Of a DNA stretch of 64,000 bases, positions 33,160 through 44,801 are shown in pieces (position 1 is the stretch's first letter; each line of letters begins with the position of its first letter). The translations under genes were made by a program, and so were the position numbers. Under the pieces are notes generated by a model. The model worked only from the letters and a program-made list of their open reading frames with translations. It searched no databases and was not told the DNA's origin. Location of the stretch: assembly GCF_900142655.1 (NCBI RefSeq), contig NZ_FRBQ01000001.1, positions 2,115 through 66,114 of the forward strand, read 5' to 3'. The DNA is from Phytopseudomonas punonensis. GTDB lineage: Bacteria; Pseudomonadota; Gammaproteobacteria; Pseudomonadales; Pseudomonadaceae.

Positions 33160-34449
33160 TCAAGCCTGCTTGGTGCAGGACGCCAGATGGCCGGCAAGAT
33201 CCGACCAGGCAATGCTTTGTTGTTCGCTGTCATCGCGCAAAGGTTTGCAACCTACCACGCGCTTGGCCAGTTCGTCCTCACCCAGAATCAGAGCATACAG
33301 GGCTCCGCTCTTGTCGGCCTTCTTGAACTGGCTCTTGAAGCTGCCACTGCCGGCGTTGACCAGCAGACGCAGCCCCGGAACTTCGTTACGCAGATTCTCT
33401 GCCAGCGTCAGCGCAGCCAGTTCGGCAGCCTCGCCAAAGGCGCAGATAAACGCATCAGCAGGACGATTGAGTTCGGCCGGCACAAGCTGCAGGGTTTCCA
33501 GCAGCAGTACCAGACGCTCGACACCCATGGCGAAGCCGACACCTGGCGTCGGCTTGCCGCCAAACTGGGTGATCAGGCCGTCGTAACGGCCGCCAGCACA
33601 CACGGTGCCTTGCGAGCCGAGCTTGTCGGTAACCCATTCGAATACGGTGCGGCCGTAGTAATCCAGGCCACGCACCAGCTTCGGGTTGATTTCGTATTTG
33701 ATGCCGACGGCATCCAGACGCGCCTTGAGGCCCTCGAAGTGCACGCGGGACTCTTCGTCCAGGTAGTCGTGCAGGGTCGGTGCGTCGGCGAGCAGCGCCT
33801 GGGTCTGGGCATTCTTGCTGTCGAGAATGCGCAGCGGATTGGTCTTCAGGCGGCGCTGGCTGTCTTCATCGAGCTGCTCGAAGCGCTCCTGCAGATAAGC
33901 CACCAGTGCATCGCGACACACCGCACGGGCCTCGCTGGAGCCCAGGCTATTGAGCTGCAAGGTCACGGCATCGCTCAGACCCAGTTGCTTCCACAGGCGC
34001 CAGGTCAGGGTGATCAGCTCGGCATCGATGTCCGGCCCAGGCAGGTTGAAGACCTCAACGCCGATCTGGTGGAACTGGCGATAGCGGCCCTTCTGCGGTT
34101 TCTCGTAGCGGAACATGGGGCCCGCGTACCACAGCTTCTGCACCTGGCCACCGCCGGTCATGCCATGCTCGAGCACCGCGCGTACGCAACCGGCAGTGCC
34201 TTCAGGGCGTAGGGTCAGGGACTCTTCGTTGCGGTCGAGGAAGGTGTACATCTCCTTATCGACCACATCAGTGCCCTCGCCAATGCCGCGAGCAAAGAGC
34301 TCGGTGAACTCAAGAATCGGCAGGCGAATTTCCTGATAGCCATAACTGTCCAGCAGCGTCGCCAGAGTGCTCTCCAGATAACGCCAGGCTGGCGTCTGCT
34401 GCGGCAGGATGTCGTTCATGCCACGAATGGCTTGCAGGGACTTGCTCAC
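33160..34449 (-). CDS. hisS: Histidyl-tRNA synthetase
   Basis: 429-residue class II synthetase that charges tRNA-His. Motif 1 region [19 protein letters not shown], motif 2 [18 protein letters not shown], His-binding [15 protein letters not shown], motif 3 [14 protein letters not shown] and a C-terminal anticodon-binding domain are all present. Starts with GTG (34449). Between ispG and yfgM in the standard order. Confidence 0.97.
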   Translation of the reverse strand: MSKSLQAIRGMNDILPQQTPAWRYLESTLATLLDSYGYQEIRLPILEFTELFARGIGEGTDVVDKEMYTFLDRNEESLTLRPEGTAGCVRAVLEHGMTGGGQVQKLWYAGPMFRYEKPQKGRYRQFHQIGVEVFNLPGPDIDAELITLTWRLWKQLGLSDAVTLQLNSLGSSEARAVCRDALVAYLQERFEQLDEDSQRRLKTNPLRILDSKNAQTQALLADAPTLHDYLDEESRVHFEGLKARLDAVGIKYEINPKLVRGLDYYGRTVFEWVTDKLGSQGTVCAGGRYDGLITQFGGKPTPGVGFAMGVERLVLLLETLQLVPAELNRPADAFICAFGEAAELAALTLAENLRNEVPGLRLLVNAGSGSFKSQFKKADKSGALYALILGEDELAKRVVGCKPLRDDSEQQSIAWSDLAGHLASCTKQA

Positions 34450-34469
34450 TTGTTTTCCTTAGACGCGGA

Positions 34470-35582
34470 TCAGCCGCGCACGATCACTGCCGCGTCGGCT
34501 GCGACCTTCTCGGCCGCCTTGGCGCGGATCAGCTGTTCCAGCTCATCCACCAGATTGGTGTTGGTCAGTTTCGAGACGGGCTTACCGTCGATGTAGACCA
34601 AGTTGTTCGGGCTGCCGCCGGTAAGGCCGATATGCGCCTCTTTGGCCTCGCCGGGGCCGTTGACCACGCAACCGATAACCGCCACATCCAGAGGTACCAA
34701 CAGGTCCTCAACGCGGGTTTCCAGCTCGTTCATGGTCTTGACCACGTCGAAGTTCTGCCGCGAGCAGCTTGGGCACGCAATGAAGTTGATGCCCCGCGAA
34801 CGCAGGCGCAGCGACTTGAGAATATCGAAACCGACCTTGATCTCTTCCACCGGATCGGCGGCCAGAGAAATACGAATGGTGTCGCCAATACCATCAGCGA
34901 GCAGCATCCCCAGGCCAACGGAAGACTTCACAGTGCCCGAACGCAGGCCACCGGCTTCGGTAATGCCCAGGTGCAGCGGCTGCTCGATCTGCTTGGCCAG
35001 CAGGCGATACGCCTCGACCGCCATGAACACATCGGAGGCCTTAACACTGACCTTGAAGTCAGGAAAGTTCAGACGGTCGAGGTGCTCGACGTGACGCAAC
35101 GCGGATTCGACCAGTGCTTCGGGAGTCGGCTCGCCGTATTTCTTCTGCAGATCCTTTTCCAGCGAACCGGCGTTGACGCCGATGCGGATCGGAATGCCCT
35201 TGTCGCGCGCAGCCTCGACCACTGCCCTGACGCGATCTTCACGGCCGATGTTGCCGGGGTTGATGCGCAGGCAATCGACGCCCAGTTCAGCCACACGCAG
35301 GGCGATCTGGTAATCGAAGTGAATGTCGGCCACCAGCGGCAGGTTGACCTGCTGTTTGATGCGGCCAAAGGCTTCGGCAGCGTCCATGTCCGGCACAGAC
35401 ACACGCACGATGTCGGCACCAGCGGCTTCGAGGCGACGAATCTGCTCGACAGTGGCGGCAACATCATTGGTATCGGTGTTGGTCATGCTCTGCACGGCGA
35501 TAGGAGCATCGCCGCCAACCGGTACCGAACCGACCCAGATCTTGCGGGAAATACGACGTTTGATCGGTGATTCGCCGTGCAT
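34470..35582 (-). CDS. ispG: 4-hydroxy-3-methylbut-2-enyl diphosphate synthase IspG
   Basis: 370 residues. 4Fe-4S enzyme of the MEP isoprenoid pathway converting MEcPP to HMBPP. A TIM-barrel N-terminus ([24 protein letters not shown]) and C-terminal cluster domain with the cysteines in CPSCSR and [12 protein letters not shown] 35582 ([10 protein letters not shown]) is chosen because SPIKRR is the family start; a GTG at 35594 would overlap rodZ further. Confidence 0.97.
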   Translation of the reverse strand: MHGESPIKRRISRKIWVGSVPVGGDAPIAVQSMTNTDTNDVAATVEQIRRLEAAGADIVRVSVPDMDAAEAFGRIKQQVNLPLVADIHFDYQIALRVAELGVDCLRINPGNIGREDRVRAVVEAARDKGIPIRIGVNAGSLEKDLQKKYGEPTPEALVESALRHVEHLDRLNFPDFKVSVKASDVFMAVEAYRLLAKQIEQPLHLGITEAGGLRSGTVKSSVGLGMLLADGIGDTIRISLAADPVEEIKVGFDILKSLRLRSRGINFIACPSCSRQNFDVVKTMNELETRVEDLLVPLDVAVIGCVVNGPGEAKEAHIGLTGGSPNNLVYIDGKPVSKLTNTNLVDELEQLIRAKAAEKVAADAAVIVRG

Positions 35583-35583
35583 A

Positions 35584-36606
35584 TTACTGCCCACCCAACT
35601 TGATGCGTGCGGTCTCGTTCGAGATATACGGCGTTACGTCGACAGCAGCGCCGTTGTAACTGACCTGCGCGCCACGGGCGTAACCCAGGCGCAGTTCCAT
35701 TGGCGCATGGCCGCGAACGTCGAGGCTGTCACCGGAACGCTTCAGGCCACTAGCAACCACTTTGCCGTTGGCATCGGTCACCTGAACCCAGCAATCGGCG
35801 GTGAACTTCACGCTCACCAGCCCTTCACCGGCAGCCACCGGGGCTTGCGGCTGAGGCGCTGCAGCAGGCGCTTGCGTAACGGGTGCGGCTGGGGCAACAG
35901 TAGCAGTCGATGGTGCAGGTGCTGGCGCAGGCGAGGCAGGCTGTTCGGAAGGCGCGGCCTGAGCTGGCGGATTTTGTTCGAGCAACTCACCCGCCGTAGC
36001 TTCCGGCGCGTCGCCCGCAGCACTTTCCGACTGTTCAGCCGCGATGCCCGGCAGTGGCAGATCGGTGCCCTGGTTCTGCGCTTCGGCAACGGCTTGATCT
36101 TCCGGCTCATCGAGCGGATGAATCTGCGTACTGCCGTCGGCGCCTTCAACTTCGACATGGCCCATGCCAACATTTTTCAGGTCGTCGAGTTGCCAGCCCT
36201 GATCCTGCCACCAGTAGAAGCAGGCACTGCCGACACCGAGCAGCAGCAGGAAGCTGACCAAGCGCAGGATGCTTTGCGAATAACGGGTCGGCTCTTCGAT
36301 GCGACCCAGCGCATGCACGCTGGCGCCGGTAGCGTTGCTGCCGGTGAACTGATCGAAATCAGCTACCAACGGCGCTTGCTCCAGGCCCAGCAATTTGGCG
36401 TAGGCACGAATATAGCCACGGGAGAAGGTATTGCCTGGCAGCTTGTCGAACTCGCCGGCCTCCAACTGGGTCAGGCGCATCGGCGTGAGGTTGAGCTGGG
36501 TGGCGACTTCCGCTACCGACCAGCCTCGGCTCTCACGCGCCGCGCGCAGGGCTTCTCCAGGATTGACGCGATGAGCTGCTGCAACTTCGGGTTGGGCCGC
36601 TTTCAT
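35584..36606 (-). CDS. rodZ: Cytoskeletal protein RodZ
   Basis: 340 residues. N-terminal cytoplasmic HTH (~13-80: [32 protein letters not shown]) that contacts MreB, a membrane helix (~115-135, [20 protein letters not shown]), a Pro/Ala/Gln-rich linker (~190-250) and a C-terminal DUF4115 periplasmic domain ([18 protein letters not shown]). Maintains rod shape. Start overlaps the pilF stop by four bases; ispG begins right after it. Confidence 0.95.
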   Translation of the reverse strand: MKAAQPEVAAAHRVNPGEALRAARESRGWSVAEVATQLNLTPMRLTQLEAGEFDKLPGNTFSRGYIRAYAKLLGLEQAPLVADFDQFTGSNATGASVHALGRIEEPTRYSQSILRLVSFLLLLGVGSACFYWWQDQGWQLDDLKNVGMGHVEVEGADGSTQIHPLDEPEDQAVAEAQNQGTDLPLPGIAAEQSESAAGDAPEATAGELLEQNPPAQAAPSEQPASPAPAPAPSTATVAPAAPVTQAPAAAPQPQAPVAAGEGLVSVKFTADCWVQVTDANGKVVASGLKRSGDSLDVRGHAPMELRLGYARGAQVSYNGAAVDVTPYISNETARIKLGGQ

Positions 36607-37367
36607 CTTTGCTCCGACAGATATTGCTGATATTCCGGCGTACCGGGATAAAGACGTTTCAATTGCAGGCCAAGGCTGGCAGCACGGTCACGATCCTCGA
36701 AGATCGTGGCCAGGCGCGCGCCCAGCAACAGGCTACGGGCGTTCTGCTCGGAAATCGCGCTGAACCCCTCGTAATAACTGCGTGCCGGCACATATTGACG
36801 ATCCTCAAAGGAGAGATTGGCCATCTCCAACAGGGCCCGTGGCTGACGGCTGTTCAGGCGCAAGGAGCGCTCGAAATAGGTTTTCGCCTGCTCGCGCTGG
36901 TTGAGCATCATGGCGGTCATACCCATGTTCTCGAACACCCGCGCGCGCTCCGGGTAGAGGCTGTCTTCAGCCGCCAGGCTGTAACGTTCCATCGCTTCCT
37001 TGTAACGCTTCTGCTCGAACAGGAAGCCGGCATAGTTGTTCAGCAAACGCGCGTCTTTCGGGTTTCTCGACAGCGATTTGCGAAAGTGCTCGTCAGCAAG
37101 CTTGGGCTCCATTTCGCGCTGGAACACCAGAGCCAGCACCGCATGCGCATCGGGAGCCGAGGAATCGATATCCAGTGCGTTCTTCAACGGCACTTTGGCC
37201 GGGCCCGTTTCACCCTGCTGCAGATAGCCAATACCCAACTGTACGAACGAGTCGTAAGCCTTCTTGCGCCCCTCGGACGTTTTCATCGGGTCGACGTCAC
37301 CAGTAGAGACACAGGCGGTGAGCAGGCTGGCAATCAGCACAAACAACAGGGAACGCAGCGCGGTCAT
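36603..37367 (-). CDS. pilF: Type IV pilus lipoprotein PilF (PilW)
   Basis: 254 residues. Lipoprotein signal MTALRSLLFVLIASLLTAC, then six tetratricopeptide repeats (YDSFVQLGIGYLQQGETGPAKVPLKNAL; DARLLNNYAGFLFEQKRYKEAMERY; and so on). It acts as pilotin for the PilQ secretin. ATG 37367 follows AGAGGATC; the frame upstream has no conserved sequence. Coupled to rodZ (ATGA overlap), 10 bp behind rlmN. Confidence 0.94.
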   Translation of the reverse strand: MTALRSLLFVLIASLLTACVSTGDVDPMKTSEGRKKAYDSFVQLGIGYLQQGETGPAKVPLKNALDIDSSAPDAHAVLALVFQREMEPKLADEHFRKSLSRNPKDARLLNNYAGFLFEQKRYKEAMERYSLAAEDSLYPERARVFENMGMTAMMLNQREQAKTYFERSLRLNSRQPRALLEMANLSFEDRQYVPARSYYEGFSAISEQNARSLLLGARLATIFEDRDRAASLGLQLKRLYPGTPEYQQYLSEQR

Positions 37368-37377
37368 GGAGATCCTC

Positions 37378-38526
37378 TCAGGTACGGCTGGCGGTGGAGC
37401 GTGGAGTTCCCGCGTCGCCATTCAATTGGCGTACGGCGATATAGCGCTCACTGCGACGGGTGCGGTCCATGACCTGACCAACCAATTGCCCGCAGGCAGC
37501 GTCGATATCTTCACCACGGGTGGTGCGCACCGTGACGTTATGTCCGGCTTTTTGCAACAGTTCCTGGAAACGGCGGATAGCATTGTTGCTCGGTCGCTCG
37601 TAGCCGGAATGGGGGAACGGGTTAAACGGAATCAGGTTGATCTTGCAGGGGATGTCCGCCAGCAGCGCAACCATCTGCTCAGCGTGCTCGAGTTTATCGT
37701 TCACATCCTTGAGCAGAGTGTATTCAACTGTCAGCACACGTTTCTCGCCAAGGCGCGAGACGTAGCGTTGGCAGGCCGCGAGCAGCATCTCCAGCGGGTA
37801 CTTCTTGTTGATCGGCACCAGCTGGCTACGCAGCTCATCATTCGGCGCGTGCAGCGACAGCGCCAGCGACACGTCGATCACTTCACCGAGCTTGTCGATC
37901 ATCGGCACAACGCCAGAGGTGGACAATGTCACCTTGCGTTTGGAGATGCCGTAGCCAAGGTCGTCCATCATGATTTTCATGGCTGCGACGACATTGTCGA
38001 AGTTCAGCAGCGGCTCGCCCATGCCCATCATCACCACGTTGGTGACGGCGCGGTCTATGGTGGCCGGCACACTGCCGAACGACTTGCAGGCGATCCACAC
38101 CTGGCCAATGATCTCGGCCGCGGTGAGGTCGCTGTTGAAACCTTGCTTACCCGTGGAGCAGAAGCTGCAGTCCAGAGCACAACCGGCTTGCGAGGAAACG
38201 CACAGGGTGCCACGCCCACCTTGGGGGATGTACACGGTTTCCACGCAGCTGCCCGACGCCACACGCACGACCCACTTACGGGTGCCATCGGTAGAAATAT
38301 CTTCGCTGACCACTTCAGGCCCGCGAATGTAGGCGGTGGCCTCGAGCTTCTCGCGCAAGGCCTTGCCGACGTTGGTCATGGCGGCGAAATCATCGACGCC
38401 AAAGTGGTGAATCCACTTCATGACCTGACCGGCACGAAAGCGCTTCTCTCCGAGCTTCTCGAAGAACTGCTCCATTTCCGGCTGGGTCAGGCCCAGCAGG
38501 TTGATTTTGCCATTCGTGTCGGTCAT
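37378..38526 (-). CDS. rlmN: Dual-specificity RNA methyltransferase RlmN
   Basis: 382 residues. Radical-SAM enzyme making m2A2503 in 23S rRNA and m2A37 in some tRNAs. The CxxxCxxC cluster motif reads [11 protein letters not shown]; the [12 protein letters not shown] motif and the C-terminal methyl-carrier Cys (in [15 protein letters not shown]) are also visible. ATG 38526 ([13 protein letters not shown]) is preferred to an alternate start three codons earlier. Between ndk and pilF. Confidence 0.96.
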   Translation of the reverse strand: MTDTNGKINLLGLTQPEMEQFFEKLGEKRFRAGQVMKWIHHFGVDDFAAMTNVGKALREKLEATAYIRGPEVVSEDISTDGTRKWVVRVASGSCVETVYIPQGGRGTLCVSSQAGCALDCSFCSTGKQGFNSDLTAAEIIGQVWIACKSFGSVPATIDRAVTNVVMMGMGEPLLNFDNVVAAMKIMMDDLGYGISKRKVTLSTSGVVPMIDKLGEVIDVSLALSLHAPNDELRSQLVPINKKYPLEMLLAACQRYVSRLGEKRVLTVEYTLLKDVNDKLEHAEQMVALLADIPCKINLIPFNPFPHSGYERPSNNAIRRFQELLQKAGHNVTVRTTRGEDIDAACGQLVGQVMDRTRRSERYIAVRQLNGDAGTPRSTASRT

Positions 38527-38551
38527 GAACGTCACCTTCGCACGCTTCGCC

Positions 38552-38983
38552 TTAGCGAATGCGAGCGTTTACCTCAGTAGCGGAGAAGAAGTAAGCGATT
38601 TCGCGAGCAGCGGAAGCTTCCGAGTCGGAACCGTGAACGGCGTTCTCGTCGATGGAAACGGCGAAGTCAGCACGAATGGTGCCGGCAGCCGCTTCTTTCG
38701 GGTTGGTAGCGCCCATCAGCTCACGGTTTTTGGCGATGGCGTTTTCGCCTTCCAGAACCTGAACGATGACGGGACCGGAAGTCATGAAAGCGACCAGGTC
38801 TTTGAAGAAACCGCGCTCGCTGTGCTCGGCGTAGAAGCCAGCAGCTTCGCGCTCGGACAGTTGCAGTTGCTTGGAAGCAACGACGCGCAGGCCGGCTTCT
38901 TCGAAGCGGGTGGTGATCTTGCCGATAACGTTTTTAGCGACGGCATCCGGCTTGATGATGGAGAAGGTACGTTGAACAGCCAT
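38552..38983 (-). CDS. ndk: Nucleoside diphosphate kinase
   Basis: 143 residues, the normal length. Transfers the gamma phosphate between NTPs and NDPs through a phospho-histidine; the active-site block [12 protein letters not shown] and the [17 protein letters not shown] start are diagnostic. Has its own leader after the isc terminator. Confidence 0.98.
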   Translation of the reverse strand: MAVQRTFSIIKPDAVAKNVIGKITTRFEEAGLRVVASKQLQLSEREAAGFYAEHSERGFFKDLVAFMTSGPVIVQVLEGENAIAKNRELMGATNPKEAAAGTIRADFAVSIDENAVHGSDSEASAAREIAYFFSATEVNARIR

Positions 38984-39011
38984 GTGAAACTCCAGAAACG
39001 GTGGATTAAAG

Positions 39012-39044
39012 CCAAAAATTAAACCCGCGAATTATACGCGGGTT
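39012..39044 (-). terminator. Terminator of the isc operon
   Basis: AACCCGCG / CGCGGGTT stem with a 7-nt loop, followed on the minus strand by TAATTTTTGG; between iscX and ndk. Confidence 0.85.
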
Positions 39045-39123
39045 CCAGTCAAAAGCATAAGAGCGCTACCCCAAGGTGCTAGCTGCTCAGCATAAAGGGC
39101 CGCATATCAACCGGCCCCAATGA

Positions 39124-39324
39124 TTACTGCGCTTCTTCGATCCAGGCAGCCTGAATGGCTTCGAGTACCTTTTCGCCGCCGCGCTGCGGATCGTCGGAAA
39201 ATTCTGGCAGCTCGACCACCCAGCGATGCAGCTGGACGAAATTAACGTAACGAGGATCTACATCGGGTTTGCCATCAGCGAGCTGGATGGCGATTTCAAG
39301 AACATCAACCCATTTCAGGCTCAT
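39124..39324 (-). CDS. iscX: Fe-S assembly protein IscX
   Basis: 66 residues with the family core LKWVDVLEIAIQLADGKPDVDPRYVNFVQLHRWV. Small acidic adaptor that binds IscS and iron and modulates cluster assembly. Last gene of the isc operon, 15 bp after fdx. Confidence 0.95.
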   Translation of the reverse strand: MSLKWVDVLEIAIQLADGKPDVDPRYVNFVQLHRWVVELPEFSDDPQRGGEKVLEAIQAAWIEEAQ

Positions 39325-39339
39325 GCTGTGGCTTCCTGA

Positions 39340-39681
39340 TCAGTGCGGCGCTTCGGCGGCGTGGTTGAGCGAATACTTGGGAATTTCGACAGTGATGTCC
39401 TGCTCACCGACGATAGCCTGGCAGGCGAGACGCGACTGTGCCTCCAGCCCCCAGGCCTTGTCGAGGTAATCCTCTTCAAGCTCATCGGCTTCGTTGAGCG
39501 AGTCGAAGCCCTTGCGCACTACGCAGTGGCACGTGGTGCAGGCACACACACCACCGCAGGCACTTTCCATCTCGATGTGGTGCTCGTGAGCCAGCTCCAG
39601 AATGGACGTACCAGCCTGAGCTTCCACGACCAACCCTTCCGGGCAGAATTTCTCGTGGGGCAGAAAAGTTACCACGGGCAT
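39340..39681 (-). CDS. fdx: ISC-type 2Fe-2S ferredoxin
   Basis: 113 residues. Adrenodoxin-like ferredoxin supplying electrons for cluster biogenesis. Cluster ligands are in ACGGVCACTTCHCVV (three Cys) and a later Cys in SRLACQAIV. Starts three bases after hscA ends. Confidence 0.96.
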   Translation of the reverse strand: MPVVTFLPHEKFCPEGLVVEAQAGTSILELAHEHHIEMESACGGVCACTTCHCVVRKGFDSLNEADELEEDYLDKAWGLEAQSRLACQAIVGEQDITVEIPKYSLNHAAEAPH

Positions 39682-39684
39682 CAG

Positions 39685-41550
39685 TTATTCCTCGATCTCA
39701 TTCAGGCTGCGCCCGGCCAGCGCGGCTTTTACCGTCGAATCCATACGCCGGGCGGCAAAGGCATCTGTCACCTGCGACAGACGCTTGGTCTGCTGCTCGA
39801 TGGCCACGCCATCGGTGCTCGTCAACAAATCACGTAATTCCTGCATCTGCAGTTCGATGACCATGCGCTCTTCGGCATCCAGCAGGCGCTCACCGTCGGC
39901 CTGCAGCGCACCTTCAACGGCTTCGAGCAGACGCTGTGCATCGACCTGCTGCTCACGCAGCGCGCGGGCAGCCTTGTCGCCACCGGCGTGCTGGAAGGAA
40001 TCCTTGAGCATGCGCGCCACCTCACCGTCGGTAAGGCCGTAGGAAGGTTTGACCTGAATGCTGGCTTCGACGCCCGACGCTAGCTCGCGAGCACTGACGC
40101 TGAGCAGCCCGTCGGCATCGACCTGGAAGGTCACACGAATCTTCGCTGCACCCGCGACCATGGGCGGGATGCCGCGCAGCTCGAAGCGCGCCAGGGAACG
40201 GCAATCGCTGATCAGCTCACGCTCGCCCTGCAGCACATGGATCATCATGGCGCTCTGGCCATCTTTGTAAGTAGTGAACTCCTGCGCGCGGGCCACGGGA
40301 ATAGTGGTATTGCGCGGGATCACCTTCTCCATCAGGCCGCCCATGGTTTCCAGCCCCAGGGAAAGCGGGATGACGTCCAGCAAGAGCAACTCTTCGCCGT
40401 CGGCACGGCGGTTACCAGCCAACGCGTCGGCCTGGATCGCCGCACCGATGGCGACCACCTGATCAGGGTCGATATCGGTCAACGGCTGACGACCAAACAG
40501 CTCGCCGACCGCCTCGCGCACGTGCGGCACACGGGTCGAACCACCGACCATGACCACGGCGCCGACATCTTCGACTTCGATCCCCGAATCACGCACGGCG
40601 CGGCGACAGGCTTTCAGGCTGCGCGCCACCATGGGCTCGATCAGCGCCTGGAAATGGGCACGGGACAACGCACCGCGCCACTCGCCGAACACCACCTCAA
40701 CACTTTCAGAAGCGGTCAACGCTTCCTTGGCGGCGCAGGCCGTCTGCAGCAGGCTGCGCTGGGCGCCCGGCTCGATATCGGCAGACAGGCCAGCCTGCTC
40801 GACGATCCAGCCAGCAATGGCGTGATCGAAGTCGTCGCCACCCAGGGCGCTGTCGCCGCCGGTAGCCAGCACTTCGAAGACACCGCCGGTCAGGCGCAGA
40901 ATGGAAATATCAAAGGTGCCGCCGCCCAGGTCATAGATCGCCACCACGCCTTCGGCCTTCTGGTCGAGGCCATAGGCGACCGCAGCAGCGGTGGGTTCGT
41001 TGAGCAGGCGCAGCACGCTCAACCCAGCCAGACGCGCGGCGTCCTTGGTGGCCTGCCGCTGGGAGTCATCGAAATAAGCCGGCACAGTGATGACCGCGCC
41101 AACCAGCTCGCCACCCAGAGTCGCTTCAGCACGCTGACGCAGAACGCGCAGAATGTCGGCAGACACTTCCACAGGGCTTTTCAGCCCCTGCACGGTGTCT
41201 ATGAACGGCATGTGCGACTCGCCAGCGACGAAGCGGTAAGGCAGCTGCTCACCCAATTGCTTGACATCGGCAAGGCCGCGCCCCATCAGGCGCTTGACCG
41301 ACAGGATGCTGTTGAAGGGATCACTGGCAGCCTGGAGACGAGCCGCCTCCCCTACCTCGACGCGATCGGCGTGATAACGCACCGCCGAAGGCAGAATCAG
41401 GCGCCCTTCGCTATCCGGCAGCGGTTCGCTGACGCCGCTGCGCACGGCAGCGACCAGGGAATTGGTGGTGCCCAGATCAATCCCGACCGCCAGCCGACGC
41501 TGGTGTGGTTGTGGGCTCTGTCCGGGCTCAGCAATCTGCAATAAAGCCAT
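39685..41550 (-). CDS. hscA: Fe-S cluster chaperone HscA (Hsp70 family)
   Basis: 621 residues. Hsp70 ATPase domain with [46 protein letters not shown] and [17 protein letters not shown]; substrate-binding domain (~390-510) and helical lid. It binds the LPPVK loop of IscU to drive cluster transfer with HscB. Shorter than DnaK, with no DnaK-type acidic tail, as usual for HscA. Confidence 0.97.
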   Translation of the reverse strand: MALLQIAEPGQSPQPHQRRLAVGIDLGTTNSLVAAVRSGVSEPLPDSEGRLILPSAVRYHADRVEVGEAARLQAASDPFNSILSVKRLMGRGLADVKQLGEQLPYRFVAGESHMPFIDTVQGLKSPVEVSADILRVLRQRAEATLGGELVGAVITVPAYFDDSQRQATKDAARLAGLSVLRLLNEPTAAAVAYGLDQKAEGVVAIYDLGGGTFDISILRLTGGVFEVLATGGDSALGGDDFDHAIAGWIVEQAGLSADIEPGAQRSLLQTACAAKEALTASESVEVVFGEWRGALSRAHFQALIEPMVARSLKACRRAVRDSGIEVEDVGAVVMVGGSTRVPHVREAVGELFGRQPLTDIDPDQVVAIGAAIQADALAGNRRADGEELLLLDVIPLSLGLETMGGLMEKVIPRNTTIPVARAQEFTTYKDGQSAMMIHVLQGERELISDCRSLARFELRGIPPMVAGAAKIRVTFQVDADGLLSVSARELASGVEASIQVKPSYGLTDGEVARMLKDSFQHAGGDKAARALREQQVDAQRLLEAVEGALQADGERLLDAEERMVIELQMQELRDLLTSTDGVAIEQQTKRLSQVTDAFAARRMDSTVKAALAGRSLNEIEE

Positions 41551-41605
41551 AGGTAGTCAGTGCTTATCTGGGGTGTCAGGCACGGCCACGGCAGCCGCGC
41601 GAGCA

Positions 41606-42133
41606 TTAATCGTCGAGGCGCTCTTCGAGCTGGCGCACCTCGTGGGAAAGCTTGTCGAGAAACTGCATGCGGCGCATCAGGCGTTCAGCCTCTTCTCGGC
41701 GCGCATTGTCCTCCCAAGCCTCGGCGAAGCGTTCGTTCAATTGTTGCTGAGCGATCTTCAGGCGACCCTTGAAGGCGGCAACACCGGTCAGATCGGCCTC
41801 GTCCTGCAGCTCTTCGAGTTCTTCACGCCACTGCATCTGCTGCATCAGGAAGTCAGGATCCTGCACCGTGACTTCCAGCGGCACTTCGGGGCCACGCATC
41901 GCCAACAGGTAGCGCGCGCGCTGCGAATCGCTCTTCAGCGTGCGATAGGCCTCATTGAGGCTCGCCGAACGCTCCAACGCCAGGCGCTGCTCACGTTCGG
42001 AGGCATCGGCGAAGCGATCAGGGTGCACGCTGCGAGCCAGCTCGCGATAACGCGCCGCCAACTGCTCGAGATCCAGACGAAAGCTCGGCTGCAGCTCGAA
42101 CAGGGCGAAATGACAAGGACCGGAGCTGTTCAT
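41606..42133 (-). CDS. hscB: Co-chaperone HscB
   Basis: 175 residues. N-terminal J-domain with the HPD tripeptide ([11 protein letters not shown]) and C-terminal IscU-binding helical bundle ending [11 protein letters not shown]. Delivers IscU to HscA and stimulates its ATPase. ATG 42133 overlaps the iscA stop (ATGA), deciding this start over a longer frame. Confidence 0.96.
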   Translation of the reverse strand: MNSSGPCHFALFELQPSFRLDLEQLAARYRELARSVHPDRFADASEREQRLALERSASLNEAYRTLKSDSQRARYLLAMRGPEVPLEVTVQDPDFLMQQMQWREELEELQDEADLTGVAAFKGRLKIAQQQLNERFAEAWEDNARREEAERLMRRMQFLDKLSHEVRQLEERLDD

Positions 42134-42456
42134 CAGATGTTGAAGCTTTCGCCACAGCCGCATTCGCCACGGACGTTCGGGTTGTTGAACTTGAAGCCTT
42201 CGTTCAACCCTTCCTTGACGAAATCGAGCTCGGTGCCGTCGAGGTAGACCAGGCTCTTGGGATCGATGATCACCTTGACGCCATGGCTCTCGAACACCTG
42301 ATCTTCGCCGGCGGTTTCGTCGACGAACTCCAACACGTAGGCCAGACCGGAGCAGCCCGTGGTGCGGACACCCAGGCGGATACCCTCACCTTTTCCGCGC
42401 CCGTCGAGGGAACGCTGGATATGCTGGGCGGCAGCCTGAGTCATGCTGATAGCCAT
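42133..42456 (-). CDS. iscA: A-type Fe-S carrier IscA
   Basis: 107 residues. The three conserved cysteines are in TTGCSGLAY and GECGCGESF. Carries Fe-S clusters from IscU to apoproteins. ATG 42456 has AAGGAGG about seven bases upstream. Confidence 0.97.
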   Translation of the reverse strand: MAISMTQAAAQHIQRSLDGRGKGEGIRLGVRTTGCSGLAYVLEFVDETAGEDQVFESHGVKVIIDPKSLVYLDGTELDFVKEGLNEGFKFNNPNVRGECGCGESFNI

Positions 42457-42468
42457 CGACAAACCTCC

Positions 42469-42855
42469 TTAGAGCAAACCTTTCTTCTGTTTGTAATCGC
42501 GCACTGCCGCCTTGATGGCGTCCTCGGCGAGAACGGAACAGTGAATCTTCACGGGCGGCAGAGCCAGTTCTTCGGCAAGCTGAGTGTTGCTGATGGTGAC
42601 AGCCTCATCCAGGGTCTTGCCTTTCATCCACTCGGTCGCCAGGGAGCTGGAGGCGATGGCGGAACCGCAGCCGTAGGTTTTGAACTTGGCGTCTTCGATA
42701 ACACCAGCGTCGCTGACCTTGATCTGCAGGCGCATCACGTCGCCGCAAGCCGGCGCGCCGACCATGCCGGTGCCGACGTCTGGGTCTTCCGCGTTCATCT
42801 TGCCGACGTTACGCGGGTTCTCGTAGTGGTCGATGACCTTTTCGCTGTAAGCCAT
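42469..42855 (-). CDS. iscU: Fe-S scaffold IscU
   Basis: 128 residues. Cluster ligands are in GAPACGDVM, YGCGSAIASSS and LPPVKIHCSVLAEDA, the last containing the LPPVK HscA-recognition loop. Scaffold on which IscS-derived sulfur and iron are assembled. Confidence 0.98.
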   Translation of the reverse strand: MAYSEKVIDHYENPRNVGKMNAEDPDVGTGMVGAPACGDVMRLQIKVSDAGVIEDAKFKTYGCGSAIASSSLATEWMKGKTLDEAVTISNTQLAEELALPPVKIHCSVLAEDAIKAAVRDYKQKKGLL

Positions 42856-42896
42856 TTTTCAATCCTCTCTCATCAGGCGCCGCTCACCGGCAGCTT

Positions 42897-44111
42897 TTAG
42901 TGTGCTGCCCATTCCACTTTGGAAATGTCGACACCTTCTTTGAACATGTCCCAGAGCGGCGACAGATCGCGCAGCTTGGTGACCGCCTCACGGACTTTCT
43001 CGGCGGCGTAGTCGACTTCTTCTTCGGTGGTGAAACGGCCGAAGGTGAAGCGAATGGAGCTGTGTGCCAATTCGTCGTTGCGACCCAGTGCGCGCAGCAC
43101 GTAGGACGGCTCAAGCGAGGCCGAGGTACAGGCCGAACCGGACGATACCGCCAGATCCTTGAGAGCCATGATCAGCGACTCGCCTTCGACATAGTTGAAG
43201 CTCAGGTTCAGGTTGTGCGGTACACGGGCAGTCATGCTGCCGTTGATGTACAGCTCTTCCAGATCTTCGACATGTTTGAAGAAGCGGTCACGCAGGGCCA
43301 ACACTTTGGCGTTCTCTGCAGCCATTTCTTCCTTGGCGATACGGAAGGCTTCGCCCATGCCGACGCACTGGTGAGTCGCCAGGGTGCCCGAACGCATGCC
43401 GCGCTCGTGGCCGCCACCGTGGGTCTGGGCTTCCAGACGCACACGCGGCTTACGGCGAACGTACAGGGCGCCAACGCCTTTCGGGCCATAGGTCTTGTGC
43501 GCCGAGAAGGACATCAAATCGACCTTCAGAGCCTGCAGATCAATCTCGACCTTGCCGGTCGACTGAGCAGCATCGACGTGGAAGAACACACCACGAGCGC
43601 GCAGCAATTCGCCGATCGCGGCGATGTCATTGACGGTACCGATTTCGTTGTTGACGTGCATGATCGACACCAGAATGGTGTCTTCACGCAGCGACGCCTC
43701 GACCATGGCCGGGGTGATCAAGCCATCTTCACCGGGCTCGATGTAAGTCACTTCGAAGCCTTCACGCTCGAGCTGACGCATGGTATCGAGGACAGCTTTG
43801 TGCTCGATCTTCGAGGTGATCAGGTGCTTGCCCTTGCTGGCGTAGAAGTTTGCAATGCCCTTGATCGCGAGGTTGTCGGATTCGGTCGCACCGGAGGTCC
43901 AGACGATTTCACGCGGATCGGCGCTGACCAGTTCAGCAACCTGGCGACGGGCATTTTCCACGGCCTCTTCGGCTTTCCAGCCAAATACGTGGGAGCGCGA
44001 GGCAGGGTTGCCGAAGTTGCCGTCATTGGTCAGGCATTCGATCATTTTTTGCGCAACACGTGGATCGACCGGAGTTGTCGCGGAGTAGTCCATATAGATC
44101 GGCAATTTCAT
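42897..44111 (-). CDS. iscS: Cysteine desulfurase IscS
   Basis: 404 residues. PLP enzyme releasing sulfur from cysteine for Fe-S clusters and thiolated tRNAs. PLP lysine in [11 protein letters not shown], persulfide Cys in [14 protein letters not shown], and the [13 protein letters not shown] start are intact. Follows iscR with a 43-bp gap. Confidence 0.98.
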   Translation of the reverse strand: MKLPIYMDYSATTPVDPRVAQKMIECLTNDGNFGNPASRSHVFGWKAEEAVENARRQVAELVSADPREIVWTSGATESDNLAIKGIANFYASKGKHLITSKIEHKAVLDTMRQLEREGFEVTYIEPGEDGLITPAMVEASLREDTILVSIMHVNNEIGTVNDIAAIGELLRARGVFFHVDAAQSTGKVEIDLQALKVDLMSFSAHKTYGPKGVGALYVRRKPRVRLEAQTHGGGHERGMRSGTLATHQCVGMGEAFRIAKEEMAAENAKVLALRDRFFKHVEDLEELYINGSMTARVPHNLNLSFNYVEGESLIMALKDLAVSSGSACTSASLEPSYVLRALGRNDELAHSSIRFTFGRFTTEEEVDYAAEKVREAVTKLRDLSPLWDMFKEGVDISKVEWAAH

Positions 44112-44154
44112 TTCGGTATCTCCTAATCAGGTATCAGGCCGGCGCCTTGCGTGC

Positions 44155-44652
44155 TCAATCGACGGTGGACGCTTCAATCTTATCCAGATGGTGCGCCCTG
44201 CCATTGTTATTGCAGCGACGCTGATCCTGGCGCTGGGCGACTTCCTGCACTTCACGGCGCGTGACCAGATCGGCCAGGCTGATGCCGCTGAGGAATTCGT
44301 GGATCTGCTGGCTCAGGTCGCACCACAGATGATGGGTCAGGCAGATATCGCCGGAATGACAACCACCCTGCCCTTGGCAACGGGTGGCATCGACGGACTC
44401 GTTGACCGCATCGATCACTTCGGCAACCTGGATCCCCTGCATGTCTCGCGACAGCTGATAACCACCACCTGGACCGCGCACGCTGGAGACCAAACTTCCA
44501 CGGCGAAGCTTTGCAAACAGCTGCTCGAGATAGGAAAGGGAAATACCCTGACGCTCGGAGATATCGGCGAGGGATACCGGCCCGTTCTGGGCATGCAGCG
44601 CCAGATCGAGCATGGCGGTCACGGCGTATCGGCCTTTGGTAGTCAGTCGCAT
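44155..44652 (-). CDS. iscR: Fe-S responsive regulator IscR
   Basis: 165 residues, Rrf2 family. N-terminal winged helix ([20 protein letters not shown]) and the three cluster cysteines plus His in [22 protein letters not shown]. Represses the isc operon when it carries 2Fe-2S. Has its own binding site over the promoter (44695-44718), so autoregulation is expected. Confidence 0.97.
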   Translation of the reverse strand: MRLTTKGRYAVTAMLDLALHAQNGPVSLADISERQGISLSYLEQLFAKLRRGSLVSSVRGPGGGYQLSRDMQGIQVAEVIDAVNESVDATRCQGQGGCHSGDICLTHHLWCDLSQQIHEFLSGISLADLVTRREVQEVAQRQDQRRCNNNGRAHHLDKIEASTVD

Positions 44653-44684
44653 GAAGGGTTACCAAGGATTCACAATGTGCAGCG

Positions 44685-44718
44685 ATTATCCTCTTTCCCG
44701 AGTATTTGAGTCAACTAT
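44685..44718 (-). promoter_or_regulatory. iscR promoter with type-1 IscR site
   Basis: On the minus strand, ATAGTTGACTCAAATACTCG (followed by GGAA) at 44695-44718 matches the type-1 IscR site known from enteric iscR promoters. It contains the -35 (TTGACT), and GATAAT (44685-44690) is the -10 with an 18-bp spacer. Fe-S-loaded IscR would block RNA polymerase here. Confidence 0.8.
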
Positions 44719-44801
44719 AAGTCCGACTAAAACACTCAGGCTTTAGATACCCTACCTATAAAACCGGCGGCGAATCATAGCAAAGCCCATCCCCGCCCGC
44801 A